In this document: positions 42,594 to 52,558 of the stretch, piece by piece
Layout of the letters: each line of letters begins with the position of its first letter
Numbering within the stretch: the stretch's first letter is position 1
NCBI RefSeq assembly: GCF_014651635.1
Contig: NZ_BMXG01000020.1
Coordinates: 16,608-80,607 of the forward strand
Direction: 5' to 3'
DNA from: Cerasicoccus arenae
GTDB taxonomy: Bacteria; Verrucomicrobiota; Verrucomicrobiia; Opitutales; Cerasicoccaceae
Length of the DNA: 64,000 nucleotides
Position numbers and translations under genes: made by a program
Notes under the pieces: model-generated
Told to the model about the DNA's origin: nothing
What the model saw: the letters and a program-made list of their open reading frames with translations, nothing else
The model's database searches: none

Positions 42594-44111
42594 ATGGAGA
42601 AACGCCGGCTGAAAATTCTTCAAGTCGCGCCCGAGCTGGCGCCTTACGCTAAAGTTGGAGGGCTAGCTGATGTTGCTGGTGCCATCACGAAAGAGATGAG
42701 CCGTGCTGGCCACGATGTGAAGGCGCTTTGCCCGAAATACGGCATGCTCGACCCCATCAAGGAGGGTTGGGAGGCGCTACCTACCACTTTTGGTGTGCAC
42801 CTAGGGGGGGGGAGAACTGAATATACGCAGCTCTGGAGGACGATTTACCCACAGTCCACTGCTGAGGTCTATTTTATCGAGTTCAACCGCTACTATGGGG
42901 GGGGGGTCTATGAAGGGGGCAGCGATAATGCCGAACGCTTTACCTTCCTTTGTCGAGCGGCGATTGATTTTTGCCATGCGTTTGACTGGTGGCCTGATGT
43001 CATTCATTGCCACGACTGGGGTGTTGGGCTGCTCCCAGTCTATCTCAACACCACTGAACGCCAAACGCCGCTGCACCGCGCTGCTAGCGTGTTTACGATC
43101 CACAATTTACAGCATCAAGGCCGGGCTGGGCGTGAGTTGCTTGACTACGCCGGTCTGCCGCAGTCGCTTTTTACACCAGATAATCTCGAGCATGGTGGTG
43201 CGGTCAATATGATGAAGGCGGCGCTTTACCATTCGACCAAGCTGACCACGGTAAGTCCGCACTATGCCCAGGAAATACAAGGGCCAGCCTATGGCTGCGG
43301 TCTTGACAGCGTACTGCGCTTCCGTTCGGCAGACCTTATTGGCATTCTCAATGGTATTGATACCGATGCTTGGAATCCAACGACTGATCCGCATATTCCG
43401 GTACACTTTTCGGCGCAAAAGCCTGCGGGCAAAGCGGTTTGCAAGGCCGAGCTACAAACAGCCTTTGGTCTGGAGCAACGGCCTGAAGTCCCGATTTTTT
43501 CGGCAATTGCGCGCCTCTACGATCAGAAGGGCCTCGATACGTTTGCGGAGATTATTCCTGGCCTGATGAACGACATGGACCTGCAAGTCGTCGTCCTCGG
43601 CTCGGGTGATACTGCTCTGGAGCGCTGGTTTAATGAGTTGGCGGAGCGTTTTCCGAAGCGCGTCGGTGTTTACATTGGTTATAACAACCCGCGTTCTCAT
43701 TTGATCGAGGCGGGTAGCGACTTTTTTGTCATGCCGAGCCGCTTCGAGCCTTGTGGTCTCAACCAGATGTATTCCATGGCGTATGGCACGTTGCCGATCG
43801 TCCGTGAGACTGGTGGCCTCGTTGACAGCGTCCAGCAATATGTTTCAGATCGTGGCGAAGGTACCGGCTTCCGTTTTCATGAATCGAGTGCCCACGCCCT
43901 TTACTATACGATTGGTTGGGCGAACGCCGTTTGGTGGGATCAGCCTGAGGAAATCCGCAATTTGCGATTTAATGCGATGAGCCAGGATCTCGGCTGGGAG
44001 CAGTCTGCCGCCCGTTACGAGGAGGTATTCGAATGGGCGGTGCAAAGCCGTCTCCGCGGCCTCGGTCTGTCATCTGGCCTCACTCTGACGCCTTGGAAGA
44101 ACCCTGTTTAG
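42594..44111 (+). CDS. glgA: Glycogen synthase (ADP-glucose type)
   Basis: 505 residues. Family GT5 enzyme that extends alpha-1,4-glucan from ADP-glucose. N-terminal nucleotide-sugar motif YAKVGGLADVAGA (K-x-G-G-L), DVIHCHDWGVGLLP, TIHNLQHQG and the C-terminal GT-B catalytic EPCGLNQMYSMAYGTLPIVRETGGLVDSV are all present. It begins 9 bp after the exosortase stop, which suggests co-transcription. Two Gly-Gly-Gly stretches are encoded in G-runs of nine (42804-42812) and ten (42897-42906), and the stop codon overlaps a third G8 tract. Confidence 0.97.
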   Translation: MEKRRLKILQVAPELAPYAKVGGLADVAGAITKEMSRAGHDVKALCPKYGMLDPIKEGWEALPTTFGVHLGGGRTEYTQLWRTIYPQSTAEVYFIEFNRYYGGGVYEGGSDNAERFTFLCRAAIDFCHAFDWWPDVIHCHDWGVGLLPVYLNTTERQTPLHRAASVFTIHNLQHQGRAGRELLDYAGLPQSLFTPDNLEHGGAVNMMKAALYHSTKLTTVSPHYAQEIQGPAYGCGLDSVLRFRSADLIGILNGIDTDAWNPTTDPHIPVHFSAQKPAGKAVCKAELQTAFGLEQRPEVPIFSAIARLYDQKGLDTFAEIIPGLMNDMDLQVVVLGSGDTALERWFNELAERFPKRVGVYIGYNNPRSHLIEAGSDFFVMPSRFEPCGLNQMYSMAYGTLPIVRETGGLVDSVQQYVSDRGEGTGFRFHESSAHALYYTIGWANAVWWDQPEEIRNLRFNAMSQDLGWEQSAARYEEVFEWAVQSRLRGLGLSSGLTLTPWKNPV

Positions 44112-44297
44112 GGGGGGGCAGTGACATCGAATTTGCGGGGAAAGGCACTGAGTCAATCGATCAATTTAGCGATTTTAGTTGCGCAAAATAGCACATCTCT
44201 CTATTAACTCATGAGAAGTGTATGAATGGCAATTGACTTAGTCAATGTGGGTTGTTATGTTGCCTCCATCGTTTTACTACCCTTTATTAGAACTACC

Positions 44298-44978
44298 ATG
44301 AAACATACTTTATTCTCAGCCTCACTCATCTCATTTATTTCAGTCAGTGCTGCATCGGCGGCGACGGTGCTCATTGACACTGGGAGCATTAACTTTGAAA
44401 CGACAGGGAACTGGAACAATGTAGCCACTAACACTGGCAAATCCGCTTTAGATAAAGATATACTCGACCTCATTGATGATACCGGCAGCGCGACTGGCTT
44501 TAGCCTGAACAGCCTTTCTAGCGCAGTCGGTGCGAACGAGGCGGGGCCGATCTCAACTACAACCGGATATCCAGCATCCGCGACTCGAGACACTTTTTAC
44601 ATTGAGGGCTCTGAATCGGTCACGTTTACATTCTCCAATCTCGACGCCGGTACAATCTACGATTTCACCTTTTATGCTGGCCGTGACGGCTCCGGTGCGG
44701 CCCGCATCGCCAACTATGAGGTCATTGGAGGCAACAAGACGGACAATGCACAGCTAAATGCCCTAGCCAACGTTAACAACACAGTCTCGCTAGCGGGCTT
44801 CACCTCTGATCTGTCGAACGAGATTACGATCAATTTCACACGTGCAAGTGGTATCTATGCTTATGTTGGTGTCATCCAGATGGATACTACAGCCATTCCC
44901 GAGCCATCCCATTACGCGTTGGCTGTCGGTGGCCTCGGCCTACTGGCGATGCTCCGTCGGTGCCAGAAACGCAGTTAA
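44298..44978 (+). CDS. PEP-CTERM sorting domain protein
   Basis: 226 residues from the ATG at 44298. An N-terminal signal peptide (MKHTLFSASLISFISVSAASAA) leads to a beta-rich body with repeated Gly, Thr and Asn (a fibronectin or jelly-roll-like pattern), rich in TFYAGRDGSG-type loops. The C-terminus has the exosortase signal: IPEPSHYALAVGGLGLLAML, then the basic RRCQKRS. It would be processed by an exosortase such as the one at 41517. A strong terminator follows. Codon use and amino-acid content do not differ obviously from neighbours. Confidence 0.92.
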   Translation: MKHTLFSASLISFISVSAASAATVLIDTGSINFETTGNWNNVATNTGKSALDKDILDLIDDTGSATGFSLNSLSSAVGANEAGPISTTTGYPASATRDTFYIEGSESVTFTFSNLDAGTIYDFTFYAGRDGSGAARIANYEVIGGNKTDNAQLNALANVNNTVSLAGFTSDLSNEITINFTRASGIYAYVGVIQMDTTAIPEPSHYALAVGGLGLLAMLRRCQKRS

Positions 44979-45010
44979 CTCTTTTAGCCGAGCTTCATGC
45001 TCAAAAATTG

Positions 45011-45040
45011 CGCCGTGATTCAGTAATTACGGCGTTTTTT
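45011..45040 (+). terminator. Terminator between the PEP-CTERM gene and the convergent delta-prime gene
   Basis: CGCCGTGATT (45011-45020) and AATTACGGCG (45025-45034) form a ten-pair stem with one G-U pair and loop CAGT, followed by TTTTTT. It lies 33 bp after the PEP-CTERM stop. The A-run on its left side means it could also act for the opposite strand. Confidence 0.85.
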
Positions 45041-45073
45041 ATGCTTGGGAGCATTGTAGCTATCAATAATCGC

Positions 45074-45982
45074 TCAGCTTCTGGCCCAGACGCGGAGGCT
45101 GGACAGTAAAAAATATTCGAGTGCAGCGGGTTCTTGGAAATTAACTTCGAGCAGGCCGGCGGACTTTTCCAAGAGCTGGACAGCGCGGTCAAGTCGGCGT
45201 CCTGAGGTGGCAAGGTCGTCGGATTGGAGGGCGGCATTGCGTGTCTGCTCCTCGATCTCGGCGAACATGCGGCCGCGCAGGCTTTTCATGTAGCCAGTTT
45301 CCATGGCAACGATTTGCTCGTCGGTCATGGTTTCGGGGAGCGTCTTTTTAAATTCTTTCCAGGCGGCGCTGGCGAGGGCGTCTTTGATTCCGACAAAGCG
45401 CGTTATAAGCCCGTAAGCGCCAAGGATGAGTTCGGGGGCGGAACTGCGGTTAGCTCCGCGAGAGGCTAGCTCGAGCAGGGTGCCGTAGTCGGAGAGCCAC
45501 TCCCGCCACTCAGGGGAGGGGATGCGATCCTGTTCAGCGGGGAAATTAACGAGCAGGCAACGGCTTCGGATGGTGGCCAGAAGGTCGTAAGGCCGCGTTG
45601 TGAGTAGGAAAATGGTGGTGTCAGCAGGCGGCTCTTCCAGTGTTTTCAGGAAGGCGTTGGCTGCCTGGAGCTGGAGGCGGTCTGCTTCGTAAATTACGGC
45701 AACCTTGCGCCCGCCTTGGTTGGCGGTTTGCTGGATGTTGCGGTTGACGGCGCGAATCTCGTCTACGCCGATACGCCGCATTTTATTGGCGGGTCGGACG
45801 GAGAAAAAATCTGGGTGTGTCGCGGCGTCCTTAGCTCCCAAGAGGCGTTTGGCGAGTGCTCGACAACTTTCGTCAAGTGTTTCGAGGCTGGCACCTTGAA
45901 ACAGCAAAGCATGCGCCAAGCGTCCTTGGGCAAAGGCTTCCTCCAATACGTGGAGGGATTTGGATTCGGCGGCGTCAGTCAC
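45074..45982 (-). CDS. holB: DNA polymerase III delta-prime-like clamp loader subunit
   Basis: 302 residues from the GTG at 45982 (VTDAAESKSLHVLEEAF); the frame is open from a TTG at 46018. It shows the delta-prime family pattern: GRLAHALLFQG, PDFFSVRP, KVAVIYEADRLQLQAANAFLKTLEEPP and TIRSRCLLVNF, the SRC motif. A true Walker A loop is absent (GASLETLDESCRAL), as in non-ATP-hydrolysing delta-prime. The zinc site common in E. coli HolB is also missing. It lies convergent with the PEP-CTERM gene and downstream of a small lipoprotein on the same strand. Confidence 0.85.
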   Translation of the reverse strand: MTDAAESKSLHVLEEAFAQGRLAHALLFQGASLETLDESCRALAKRLLGAKDAATHPDFFSVRPANKMRRIGVDEIRAVNRNIQQTANQGGRKVAVIYEADRLQLQAANAFLKTLEEPPADTTIFLLTTRPYDLLATIRSRCLLVNFPAEQDRIPSPEWREWLSDYGTLLELASRGANRSSAPELILGAYGLITRFVGIKDALASAAWKEFKKTLPETMTDEQIVAMETGYMKSLRGRMFAEIEEQTRNAALQSDDLATSGRRLDRAVQLLEKSAGLLEVNFQEPAALEYFLLSSLRVWARS

Positions 45983-46035
45983 GGGAAACAGGGAAATGAA
46001 TCCCGTGAAAGTCGCCAACGAAAATCGTGTGAAAA

Positions 46036-46275
46036 TTAGTATTGGCCGATGATTTCCTCGCGCCGGGTGTTGTATTCAGCTTCGGTCATGCCCCCTGACT
46101 TATATTTATCATCAAGTTGTTGCATCGCGAAAACTTTCTTTTCGGCTGGTGATTGATGGAAAGTTTCGCTGACGGTCTCGTTGGCTGGCAATATCCCCTT
46201 TTCGGAGGAATTTGTTTTGCAACCAGTGACAATTAGAAGGCCTGCGAAGGCGGATATTATGAGTAGCAATTTCAT
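46036..46275 (-). CDS. Small lipoprotein with SHOCT-like C-terminal motif
   Basis: 79 residues. The signal sequence MKLLLIISAFAGLLIVTGC ends in a lipobox (VTGC), so the mature protein is lipidated at Cys19. The end, LDDKYKSGGMTEAEYNTRREEIIGQY, matches the pattern of the short C-terminal SHOCT domain (L-x-K-L-x-D-x-G-x-I-T-x-E-E-F-x-x-K-K). Function unknown. It precedes the delta-prime gene on the minus strand, by 17 bp to its longest start, and may share its transcript. Confidence 0.8.
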   Translation of the reverse strand: MKLLLIISAFAGLLIVTGCKTNSSEKGILPANETVSETFHQSPAEKKVFAMQQLDDKYKSGGMTEAEYNTRREEIIGQY

Positions 46276-46372
46276 ATGTATTGTCTGTGTGTGTTGAATG
46301 ACTGCGTCATTATGCTACAACTTTGATTGATCAGCAAGTGTTATTTCTAGTACACAGAGGTTGCCAGAGGTC

Positions 46373-46401
46373 TTGACAAGGTGCGCCAGTCCTTCTTTAT
46401 T
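46373..46401 (+). promoter_or_regulatory. Promoter upstream of nusA
   Basis: TTGACA (46373-46378), 17 bp, then TTTATT (46396-46401). The -35 is a perfect consensus and the -10 matches four of six. It points at the leader hairpin and nusA and is the best promoter in the gap after the lipoprotein gene. Confidence 0.6.
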
Positions 46402-46433
46402 ACTCGATTTCACAACTATCAGTCCAACGATAG

Positions 46434-46462
46434 GTGGGTTTCGACCCACTTTTTTTATTTTT
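46434..46462 (+). terminator. UUCG terminator-like hairpin in the nusA leader
   Basis: GTGGGT (46434-46439), loop TTCG and ACCCAC (46444-46449) form a six-pair stem with a stable UUCG tetraloop, directly followed by TTTTTTTATTTTT. It lies between the promoter and the nusA ATG at 46477. A second ACCCAC (46467-46472) can pair with the same GTGGGT, giving a competing structure. Confidence 0.6.
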
Positions 46463-46476
46463 AAAAACCCACACCG

Positions 46477-47721
46477 ATGAGCAACGAAATCCTGTCAGTC
46501 CTCGAATACATGGAGAAGGAAAAAGGGATCAGTCGTGAAGACATGATCCAGACCATTTCCTCGGCTATTCGCAATGCCGCCCAAAAAGGCGTCAATGCTG
46601 GCCAGGAACTCAAGGTTGAAATCAACCCTAAGAACGGCGCATTGAAGGCTTGGGCTGAGCTTGCAGTGGTCGATTCCGTGAGCGATCCAGCGTGTGAGAT
46701 CCATATTGAGAAAGCGACCCTATATAAAGAGGATGCCGTCATTGGAGACATTGTTTTCCGTGAGGTTGATCCCGCTTTCCTCGGACGTATTGCTGCGCAG
46801 ACCGCCCGTCAGGCGATCATGCAGCGCATTCGTCAGTTTGAGAAGGAACGTATTTTTGACGACTATAAGGACCAAGTGGGCGACATCGTCTCGGGCATTG
46901 TGCGCCGTCGCGAGCGTGGTGATTTGATTGTCGACCTCGGTAAGGCCGAAGCCATTTTGCCCCCACGTGAGCGTGTGCCGGGTGAAGATTACGCTCCGGG
47001 CGAGCGCATTCGCTGCCTATTGCTGAAGATTGACACGACTCCCCGTGGGCCAGAGTTGGTCCTCAGTCGCGCATCCTTGAATTTTGTCCGTCGCCTGTTT
47101 GAGTTGGAAGTCACGGAAATTGCCGATGGTACCGTCTCGCTGGAAGGCATGGCGCGTGAGCCCGGCTACCGCTCAAAGATCGCTGTCCAGAGCAAAGACC
47201 CGAAGGTAGATCCCGTTGGTGCCTGTGTGGGCGCTCGTGGTGCACGGGTCAAGAGCATCGTCCGTGAGCTCGGTGGTGAAAAGATCGACATTATCAAGTA
47301 TGATGCCAATCCGATCGCTCTGCTTGAAGAAGCGATCAAGCCTGCCATTCCACGTAACATCCGTATGGATGAAGAACACCGCCGAATTTATTTCGAGGTG
47401 GACGAAGAAGACCTTTCGATTGCCATTGGCCGTCGTGGCCAGAACGCCAAACTCACTTCCAAGCTGTTGGGTTGGCGGTTGGACATCGGCAAGCTCAAGG
47501 TGCAAGAACAGGGCTTTGACGAAAAACGCCAAGAAGCTATTCTGACTCTCGCCGAGCGCACCGGACTAGCCGTCCCACGCGCCGCAGTGCTGGTCGACCA
47601 CGGCCTCAACAACATCGAAGCTTTTGTTGGCGTCGATGCTGAAGATTTGGTCGACATGGGCCTGAACGAGGAAGAAGCTGGCAAGGTCATCGCTAAGGTG
47701 GCTGAATCCATGGCCGGATAA
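46477..47721 (+). CDS. nusA: Transcription elongation/termination factor NusA
   Basis: 414 residues. NusA binds RNA polymerase and modulates pausing, termination and antitermination. The N-terminal domain has [27 protein letters not shown]1 domain near [23 protein letters not shown]1 has [29 protein letters not shown] and KH2 has [24 protein letters not shown] helix-hairpin-helix-like end follows ([20 protein letters not shown]). rimP is not upstream. infB follows after 65 bp, forming the core of a nusA-infB-rbfA transcription unit. Confidence 0.97.
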   Translation: MSNEILSVLEYMEKEKGISREDMIQTISSAIRNAAQKGVNAGQELKVEINPKNGALKAWAELAVVDSVSDPACEIHIEKATLYKEDAVIGDIVFREVDPAFLGRIAAQTARQAIMQRIRQFEKERIFDDYKDQVGDIVSGIVRRRERGDLIVDLGKAEAILPPRERVPGEDYAPGERIRCLLLKIDTTPRGPELVLSRASLNFVRRLFELEVTEIADGTVSLEGMAREPGYRSKIAVQSKDPKVDPVGACVGARGARVKSIVRELGGEKIDIIKYDANPIALLEEAIKPAIPRNIRMDEEHRRIYFEVDEEDLSIAIGRRGQNAKLTSKLLGWRLDIGKLKVQEQGFDEKRQEAILTLAERTGLAVPRAAVLVDHGLNNIEAFVGVDAEDLVDMGLNEEEAGKVIAKVAESMAG

Positions 47722-47786
47722 GACTTTTCGAACTACTCGCGAATTTATTTTTTAACTGAAGACCAGCAGAGACCCAACGATATTAT

Positions 47787-50279
47787 ATGAGCCGCAGAAT
47801 TTATGAGATCTCCCGTGAACTCGGAATGGAGAACAAGGAGGTCATGGACATCCTGCGCGAGCGGGGGTTTGAGGTGAAGAGCGCATCGAGCACGATCGAC
47901 AACATCTCAGCCGATGCATTTTTAGAAGAGTTTCGCAGCAAGACGGAGGCAGCTCCGCCCAGCGTGGAAGAGACCGCGCCTGCTCCCAAACCTGCCCCCG
48001 CCGAACCCGTTCGCCCCAATATTCCGTCTGGAGCGATCGTCAAGTCCAAGGCTGACATTGACCGTGAGCGACAGGCAAAGGAATCCGCCGAGCAGAAGGC
48101 TCGTGAGGACGAAATTGCCCGTCGTCGTGTGGAACGAGAGGCGCTGCAGCCTAAGCCCACTCAGCCACAGGCTCAGGCTGATATGTCTAAATCGCCGAAA
48201 ATGCCGACGATGCCGACCATGCCTTCGACAAAGTCACCGGGCATGCCATCGATGCCGCGCCCGAGTGCGCCGGTCGCACCTGCGGAGCCAGAGGCACCAG
48301 CACCAGCTCCGAAAATGTCGATGCCGACGCCTGTTCGGCCGAAGGAAGACCGTGGTCCTCAGGTAACCCTGCCGCCCAAAACTCCCCCCGCGCCATCGAT
48401 TCCGTCTCGCGAAGAAACAAAAAAAGTTTCCATTGGTGCCACTCAGCAGGCTAAGCCCGCTTCGGTGGACGAAGGTAAGGTTGTTGAGCAGGACGGTGTA
48501 AAAATTATCCAGGTCAAGCCTCCGATTGTCGTGCGCGACTTCGCGGGATTGATCGGAATGAAGCCCTTTAAGCTGATTTCCGAGCTGATGGATGCCGGTA
48601 TTTTCGCCGGGATGAACCAGACCATCGAAGAAGACGTAGCTGGCCGATTGGCCGCGAAATACGGCTTCCAGTTGGAGATCCGTCATCGCGGTGAAGAGCA
48701 AGCTGTTGCCAAAGCCAAGGAAAAGAAAATTGAACTGGCGGAGGACGATCCAAGTCTGCTCTCTCCACGTGCTCCTGTTGTTTGCGTGCTTGGCCACGTT
48801 GACCACGGTAAGACCACGCTGTTGGACTCAATCCGCAAAGCCAACGTCGTTTCTGGCGAAGCAGGCGGTATTACGCAGCACATCGGTGCCTATCAGGTCG
48901 AGCAGAATGGCCATAAACTTACCTTTATTGACACACCTGGTCACGCGGCATTTTCCAAGATGCGTGAGCGCGGTGCGAATGTCACCGATATCGCCATCCT
49001 CGTAGTGGCGGCGGATGACGGCTTTATGCCGCAGACCGACGAAGCGTTGAAGTTTGCCCAGAATGCCGGCGTGCCAATTGTCGTCGCCATCAATAAGATG
49101 GACGCCAAGGGTGCGAACATTGAGCGCGTGAAGCAGCAGATGCAGGAGCGGAACATTGCCTCGGAAGACTGGGGTGGTGAAACGCTTTGTAGCGCAGTTT
49201 CGGCCATTAATAATGAAGGCATTTCCGAATTACTGGAGCAGGTGCTGCTCCAAGCCGAAGTGCTCGAACTGAAGGCCAATCACTCTTGCGACGCTCAAGG
49301 CATTATTGTCGAGTCGCAGGTCGAGCAAGGCCGTGGTTCGACTGCAACGGTTATTGTTCAGAAGGGGACACTCAAGCCGGGTAGTGCACTCGTTTGTGGC
49401 GATAATTACTGTAAGGTTCGCGCCATGCTTGATGAGAATGGCCAGAAGGTGAAGTCGGCACCGCCATCGACCCCAGTTCGTATTATGGGCTGGTCTGACG
49501 CGCCTGATTCGGGCAGCTACTTCCTAGAAGTAAAGAATGATAAGGTCGCACGTCGCATTGCTGAGGAGAACGCTGAAGAGATGCGTCAAGAACTGCTCAG
49601 CAAGCAGGTGAAGGACAATGCGCCAATGGATCTCGACCAGTTCTTGGGCCTGATCGACGAAAAGCAGCAGAAGACGCTGAGCGTTATCGTGAAAGCCGAT
49701 GTGCATGGCTCGATGGAAGCTGTTATTGGCATGCTCGAATCGATCAAGAGCGACAAGGTTTCACTTCGAGTCATCGTGTCCGACGTTGGTTTGGTCTCGA
49801 AGAACGACGTGGTGCTTGCCAGTTCCTCGAAGGCGACGATCGTGGCCTTCAATACGAGGATGGAAAACGGCGTGCAGGCATTAGCCAAGCACGACGATGT
49901 GCACATCGTTCATCACAACATTATTTACGAGCTGGTCGATCAAGTGCGTGATGCCATGGCTGAACTGCTCGAGCCTGAATATCGCGAAAACAAGCTTGGT
50001 GCTGCCGAAGTCCGCGCAGTCTTCCCGGTTGCCAAGGGTTTTGCCGCGGGTTGTATGGTCACCGAAGGTATCCTCAAGCGTGACGCTTTCGCTCGCCTCT
50101 TACGCAAAGACGTTGTCGTTCACGAAGGTCGCATTGGCACGCTCAAGCGTTTCAAGGACGATGCTCAGGAAGTGCGTGCTGGCTACGAGTGTGGCGCTGC
50201 GCTGACGGGATGTAACAGCTATGAGGAGAAGGACATCATCGAAGCCTTCGAAATCGTCGAATTTCGCCCGAAGTTGTAG
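47787..50279 (+). CDS. infB: Translation initiation factor IF-2
   Basis: 830 residues. It places fMet-tRNA on the 30S. The N-terminal domain IF2_N is recognisable ([29 protein letters not shown]). Residues about 50-230 are a Pro/Ala/Met-rich linker with repeated KMPTMPTMP and MPSMP units. The G domain has [42 protein letters not shown] and [11 protein letters not shown]. The C-terminal domains end at EIVEFRPKL. It lies between nusA and rbfA. Confidence 0.98.
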   Translation: MSRRIYEISRELGMENKEVMDILRERGFEVKSASSTIDNISADAFLEEFRSKTEAAPPSVEETAPAPKPAPAEPVRPNIPSGAIVKSKADIDRERQAKESAEQKAREDEIARRRVEREALQPKPTQPQAQADMSKSPKMPTMPTMPSTKSPGMPSMPRPSAPVAPAEPEAPAPAPKMSMPTPVRPKEDRGPQVTLPPKTPPAPSIPSREETKKVSIGATQQAKPASVDEGKVVEQDGVKIIQVKPPIVVRDFAGLIGMKPFKLISELMDAGIFAGMNQTIEEDVAGRLAAKYGFQLEIRHRGEEQAVAKAKEKKIELAEDDPSLLSPRAPVVCVLGHVDHGKTTLLDSIRKANVVSGEAGGITQHIGAYQVEQNGHKLTFIDTPGHAAFSKMRERGANVTDIAILVVAADDGFMPQTDEALKFAQNAGVPIVVAINKMDAKGANIERVKQQMQERNIASEDWGGETLCSAVSAINNEGISELLEQVLLQAEVLELKANHSCDAQGIIVESQVEQGRGSTATVIVQKGTLKPGSALVCGDNYCKVRAMLDENGQKVKSAPPSTPVRIMGWSDAPDSGSYFLEVKNDKVARRIAEENAEEMRQELLSKQVKDNAPMDLDQFLGLIDEKQQKTLSVIVKADVHGSMEAVIGMLESIKSDKVSLRVIVSDVGLVSKNDVVLASSSKATIVAFNTRMENGVQALAKHDDVHIVHHNIIYELVDQVRDAMAELLEPEYRENKLGAAEVRAVFPVAKGFAAGCMVTEGILKRDAFARLLRKDVVVHEGRIGTLKRFKDDAQEVRAGYECGAALTGCNSYEEKDIIEAFEIVEFRPKL

Positions 50280-50291
50280 AAAAGGAGAGGG

Positions 50292-50395
50292 ATTAAAGGT
50301 TTAAAGTTCAAAGGTTAAAGTCAGGCAACTGGTCCGTTAACCTAGGTATTTCTTGCATCAACTTTAACCTTTAATCTTTAACTTTTAATCTTTTC
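50292..50395 (+). repeat. Inverted heptanucleotide repeat array before rbfA
   Basis: The left arm reads ATTAAAG, an eight-base GTTTAAAG, TTCAAAG, GTTAAAG (50292-50320). The right arm reads ACTTTAA, CCTTTAA, TCTTTAA, CTTTTAA, TCTTTTC (50361-50395) without gaps. AAAGGTTAAAGT (50310-50321) and ACTTTAACCTTT (50361-50372) are exact complements, 12 pairs, around a 39-base loop. The array ends five bases before the rbfA ATG. Confidence 0.7.
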
Positions 50396-50400
50396 CCACC

Positions 50401-50757
50401 ATGTCTTCCCGAAGCGTCAGAGTCAACGAGCTCATTAAGCGTGAGATCAGCACCGTTCTCCATACGAATTACCGGGAGCGTACGATTGGATTGACGATTA
50501 CTGAGGCTGATGTTTCGCCCGATCTACGGTCGGCTTACATCTACTACTCGGTGATCGGCGATGCTGCGGCGGTGGAGTCTGCCGAGCGATTTTTCAGCAA
50601 AGAGCACAAAAATATTCGGCAATTTCTGTCCAAGGTGATTGTGCTCAAATACCTGCCCAAGCTACGCTTTAAACACGACGATTCGTATGCGCGTGGCTCT
50701 CGGATATTGGATCTGCTGGAAGAAATCGATGAAGAACCGGAAGAGCAGACGGACTGA
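50401..50757 (+). CDS. rbfA: Ribosome-binding factor A
   Basis: 118 residues. RbfA helps 30S maturation, acting at the 5' end of 16S rRNA in cold. The KH-like fold shows SRSVRVNELIKREISTVLH, ITEADVSPDLRSAYIYYSVIG and LPKLRFKHDDSYARGSRILDLLEEI. Its start is directly preceded by the heptad array. The stop overlaps the next ATG by one base (TGATG), a sign of coupled translation with nrnA. Confidence 0.95.
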   Translation: MSSRSVRVNELIKREISTVLHTNYRERTIGLTITEADVSPDLRSAYIYYSVIGDAAAVESAERFFSKEHKNIRQFLSKVIVLKYLPKLRFKHDDSYARGSRILDLLEEIDEEPEEQTD

Positions 50758-51755
50758 TGTTTTATCCTGACCAGAAGGAAGCCTTTGCCAAACTGCTTAC
50801 CGTAGTGAAGGGCCGTCGCGTGGCGGTTCTGGGGCACATGCGCCCGGATGGCGATTGCATCGGTTCCCAGATCGCGCTGACTCGCGTTCTGCTGGCTCTA
50901 GGCGTGGACGCAGTTGCGGTTAATCGTCACCCAGTTCCGCGTGATATCGAGCCGATTGTGCAGGATACGCCTTTTCTTTTATGGGACGAATTTACGAGCG
51001 AGGACCACATTGCGATCAATGTCGACTGTGCAGACCCGATCCGTGTGTCCCAAAAGCTAGTTGATATTTTTCCGCAATCGCTGGCTAACATCGATCACCA
51101 TATTTCGAATCCAGGCTACGCTGATATCAATATTATCGAACCTGTTAGTGCGGCCACTTGTGAAGTGCTTGCCGGCCTGTTTTTTGATTTTGATCTGCCA
51201 GTGGACGCCGTGACGGCGCAGGCGCTGTACGTGGGTATAGCGACGGACACTGGGCAATTTCGTTTTCCCTCGACGACTCAGCAGGTCTTTAAAATTTGTT
51301 CGCGACTCATGGATTGTGGTGCTTCTCCCAACGAGGCTGCGCGTCACCTATTCGAGAACGAACGCTTTAATAAGCTGGCGTTGCTTCAGCGGTTTCTTGC
51401 TTCGCTGCGGCTGGAGCTGGAAGGCCGTGTGTGCATTGGTCGATTACCGCTCAAGGCTTATCACGACACCGGTGCCTGGCGTGAAGAGGCTGAGGGATTT
51501 GTGGATTATGCCCGCGATATCGCCGAAGTAGAAATCGGTATACTGCTCGAGGAATATGAGGACGGCACGCTCAAGGGCAGCTTGCGCGCCAAAGACGCGA
51601 AATATCGCGTAGATCAGGTTGCGAAGTTCTTTGGCGGCGGTGGTCATACCTGTGCTGCGGGCTTTAATGTAGATTCTAATATCGAAAAATTTTACCACGA
51701 AATAGTGGCCAAACTGGAAGAACATTTAGCCGATGTGGCACCCGTTGAGGTGTAG
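50757..51755 (+). CDS. nrnA: DHH-family phosphoesterase, NrnA-like (oligoribonuclease / pAp phosphatase)
   Basis: 332 residues. The DHH domain carries [26 protein letters not shown] (the DHH motif) and [11 protein letters not shown], which bind the two Mn ions. The DHHA1 domain ends with [15 protein letters not shown], the substrate-binding signature. NrnA enzymes degrade short RNA and hydrolyse 3'-phosphoadenosine 5'-phosphate. Placement between rbfA and truB is common in Gram-positive and many other bacteria. Confidence 0.93.
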   Translation: MFYPDQKEAFAKLLTVVKGRRVAVLGHMRPDGDCIGSQIALTRVLLALGVDAVAVNRHPVPRDIEPIVQDTPFLLWDEFTSEDHIAINVDCADPIRVSQKLVDIFPQSLANIDHHISNPGYADINIIEPVSAATCEVLAGLFFDFDLPVDAVTAQALYVGIATDTGQFRFPSTTQQVFKICSRLMDCGASPNEAARHLFENERFNKLALLQRFLASLRLELEGRVCIGRLPLKAYHDTGAWREEAEGFVDYARDIAEVEIGILLEEYEDGTLKGSLRAKDAKYRVDQVAKFFGGGGHTCAAGFNVDSNIEKFYHEIVAKLEEHLADVAPVEV

Positions 51756-51823
51756 AATCAATGGCGCTTTCACTGGACTTTCCTGCCGCTACTGGCTCAA
51801 TAGCACTTTTTCCCGAAATTCCC

Positions 51824-52549
51824 ATGTCACAGACTACAAACGATTTTGAAGGCGTATTGCTGATCGACAAGCCCACTGGCTGCACTTCGCACGATGTGGT
51901 GGATCGCGTTCGCCGTAAACTGAAAATGAAAAAAGTCGGCCACGCTGGCACGTTGGATCCCAATGCTACGGGCTTGCTGATCATACTTGTCGGCCGTGCG
52001 ACTAAGGTTTCGCAATACCTCATGTCACTCGACAAGGAATATGAAGGCACGATGAAGCTGGGTGAAATAACCAACACCTATGATTGTGAAGGCGATATCA
52101 TGGAGACACGCGATGTGCCCGAGCTTAATGAGGCAGGCGTTAAGACAGTCTTCGAGGAATTTCTTGGCGATCAATACCAGACGCCGCCGATGTTTTCAGC
52201 TAAGAAAATTGGTGGGGTTCCGCTTTACAAGCTCGCTCGCAAGGGACAGGAAGTTGAGCGCGAGCCGCGCTTCATTCGCATTTCCCATCTGGAACTCCTT
52301 GAGCTTTCGTCGCCATTGTTGCGATTTGATGTGGCTTGCAGCAAGGGAACTTACATTCGCACACTCACGCACGATATCGGTGAAAAGCTCGGTTGTGGCG
52401 CACATCTGGAGTCACTCCGTCGGACGCTTAGCGGCAGCTTCAAGATCGATCAATGCACGCCGTTGGATAAGTTTGAAGACTTAACCGCAGTCGAAATTCG
52501 TCGTCGTCTGATTCCCGTTTATCAGGCAGTGCCGAGCCATGTTTTGTAA
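51824..52549 (+). CDS. truB: tRNA pseudouridine-55 synthase TruB
   Basis: 241 residues from the ATG at 51824 ([19 protein letters not shown]); an upstream ATG at 51761, 5 bp after nrnA, is also open and gives 262 residues. It isomerises U55 in the T-loop of tRNA. The catalytic Asp is in [13 protein letters not shown], with the second motif [21 protein letters not shown] and [19 protein letters not shown]. The short form matches the usual distance to GVLLIDKP. Confidence 0.95.
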   Translation: MSQTTNDFEGVLLIDKPTGCTSHDVVDRVRRKLKMKKVGHAGTLDPNATGLLIILVGRATKVSQYLMSLDKEYEGTMKLGEITNTYDCEGDIMETRDVPELNEAGVKTVFEEFLGDQYQTPPMFSAKKIGGVPLYKLARKGQEVEREPRFIRISHLELLELSSPLLRFDVACSKGTYIRTLTHDIGEKLGCGAHLESLRRTLSGSFKIDQCTPLDKFEDLTAVEIRRRLIPVYQAVPSHVL

Positions 52550-52558
52550 AAGCTAAAA

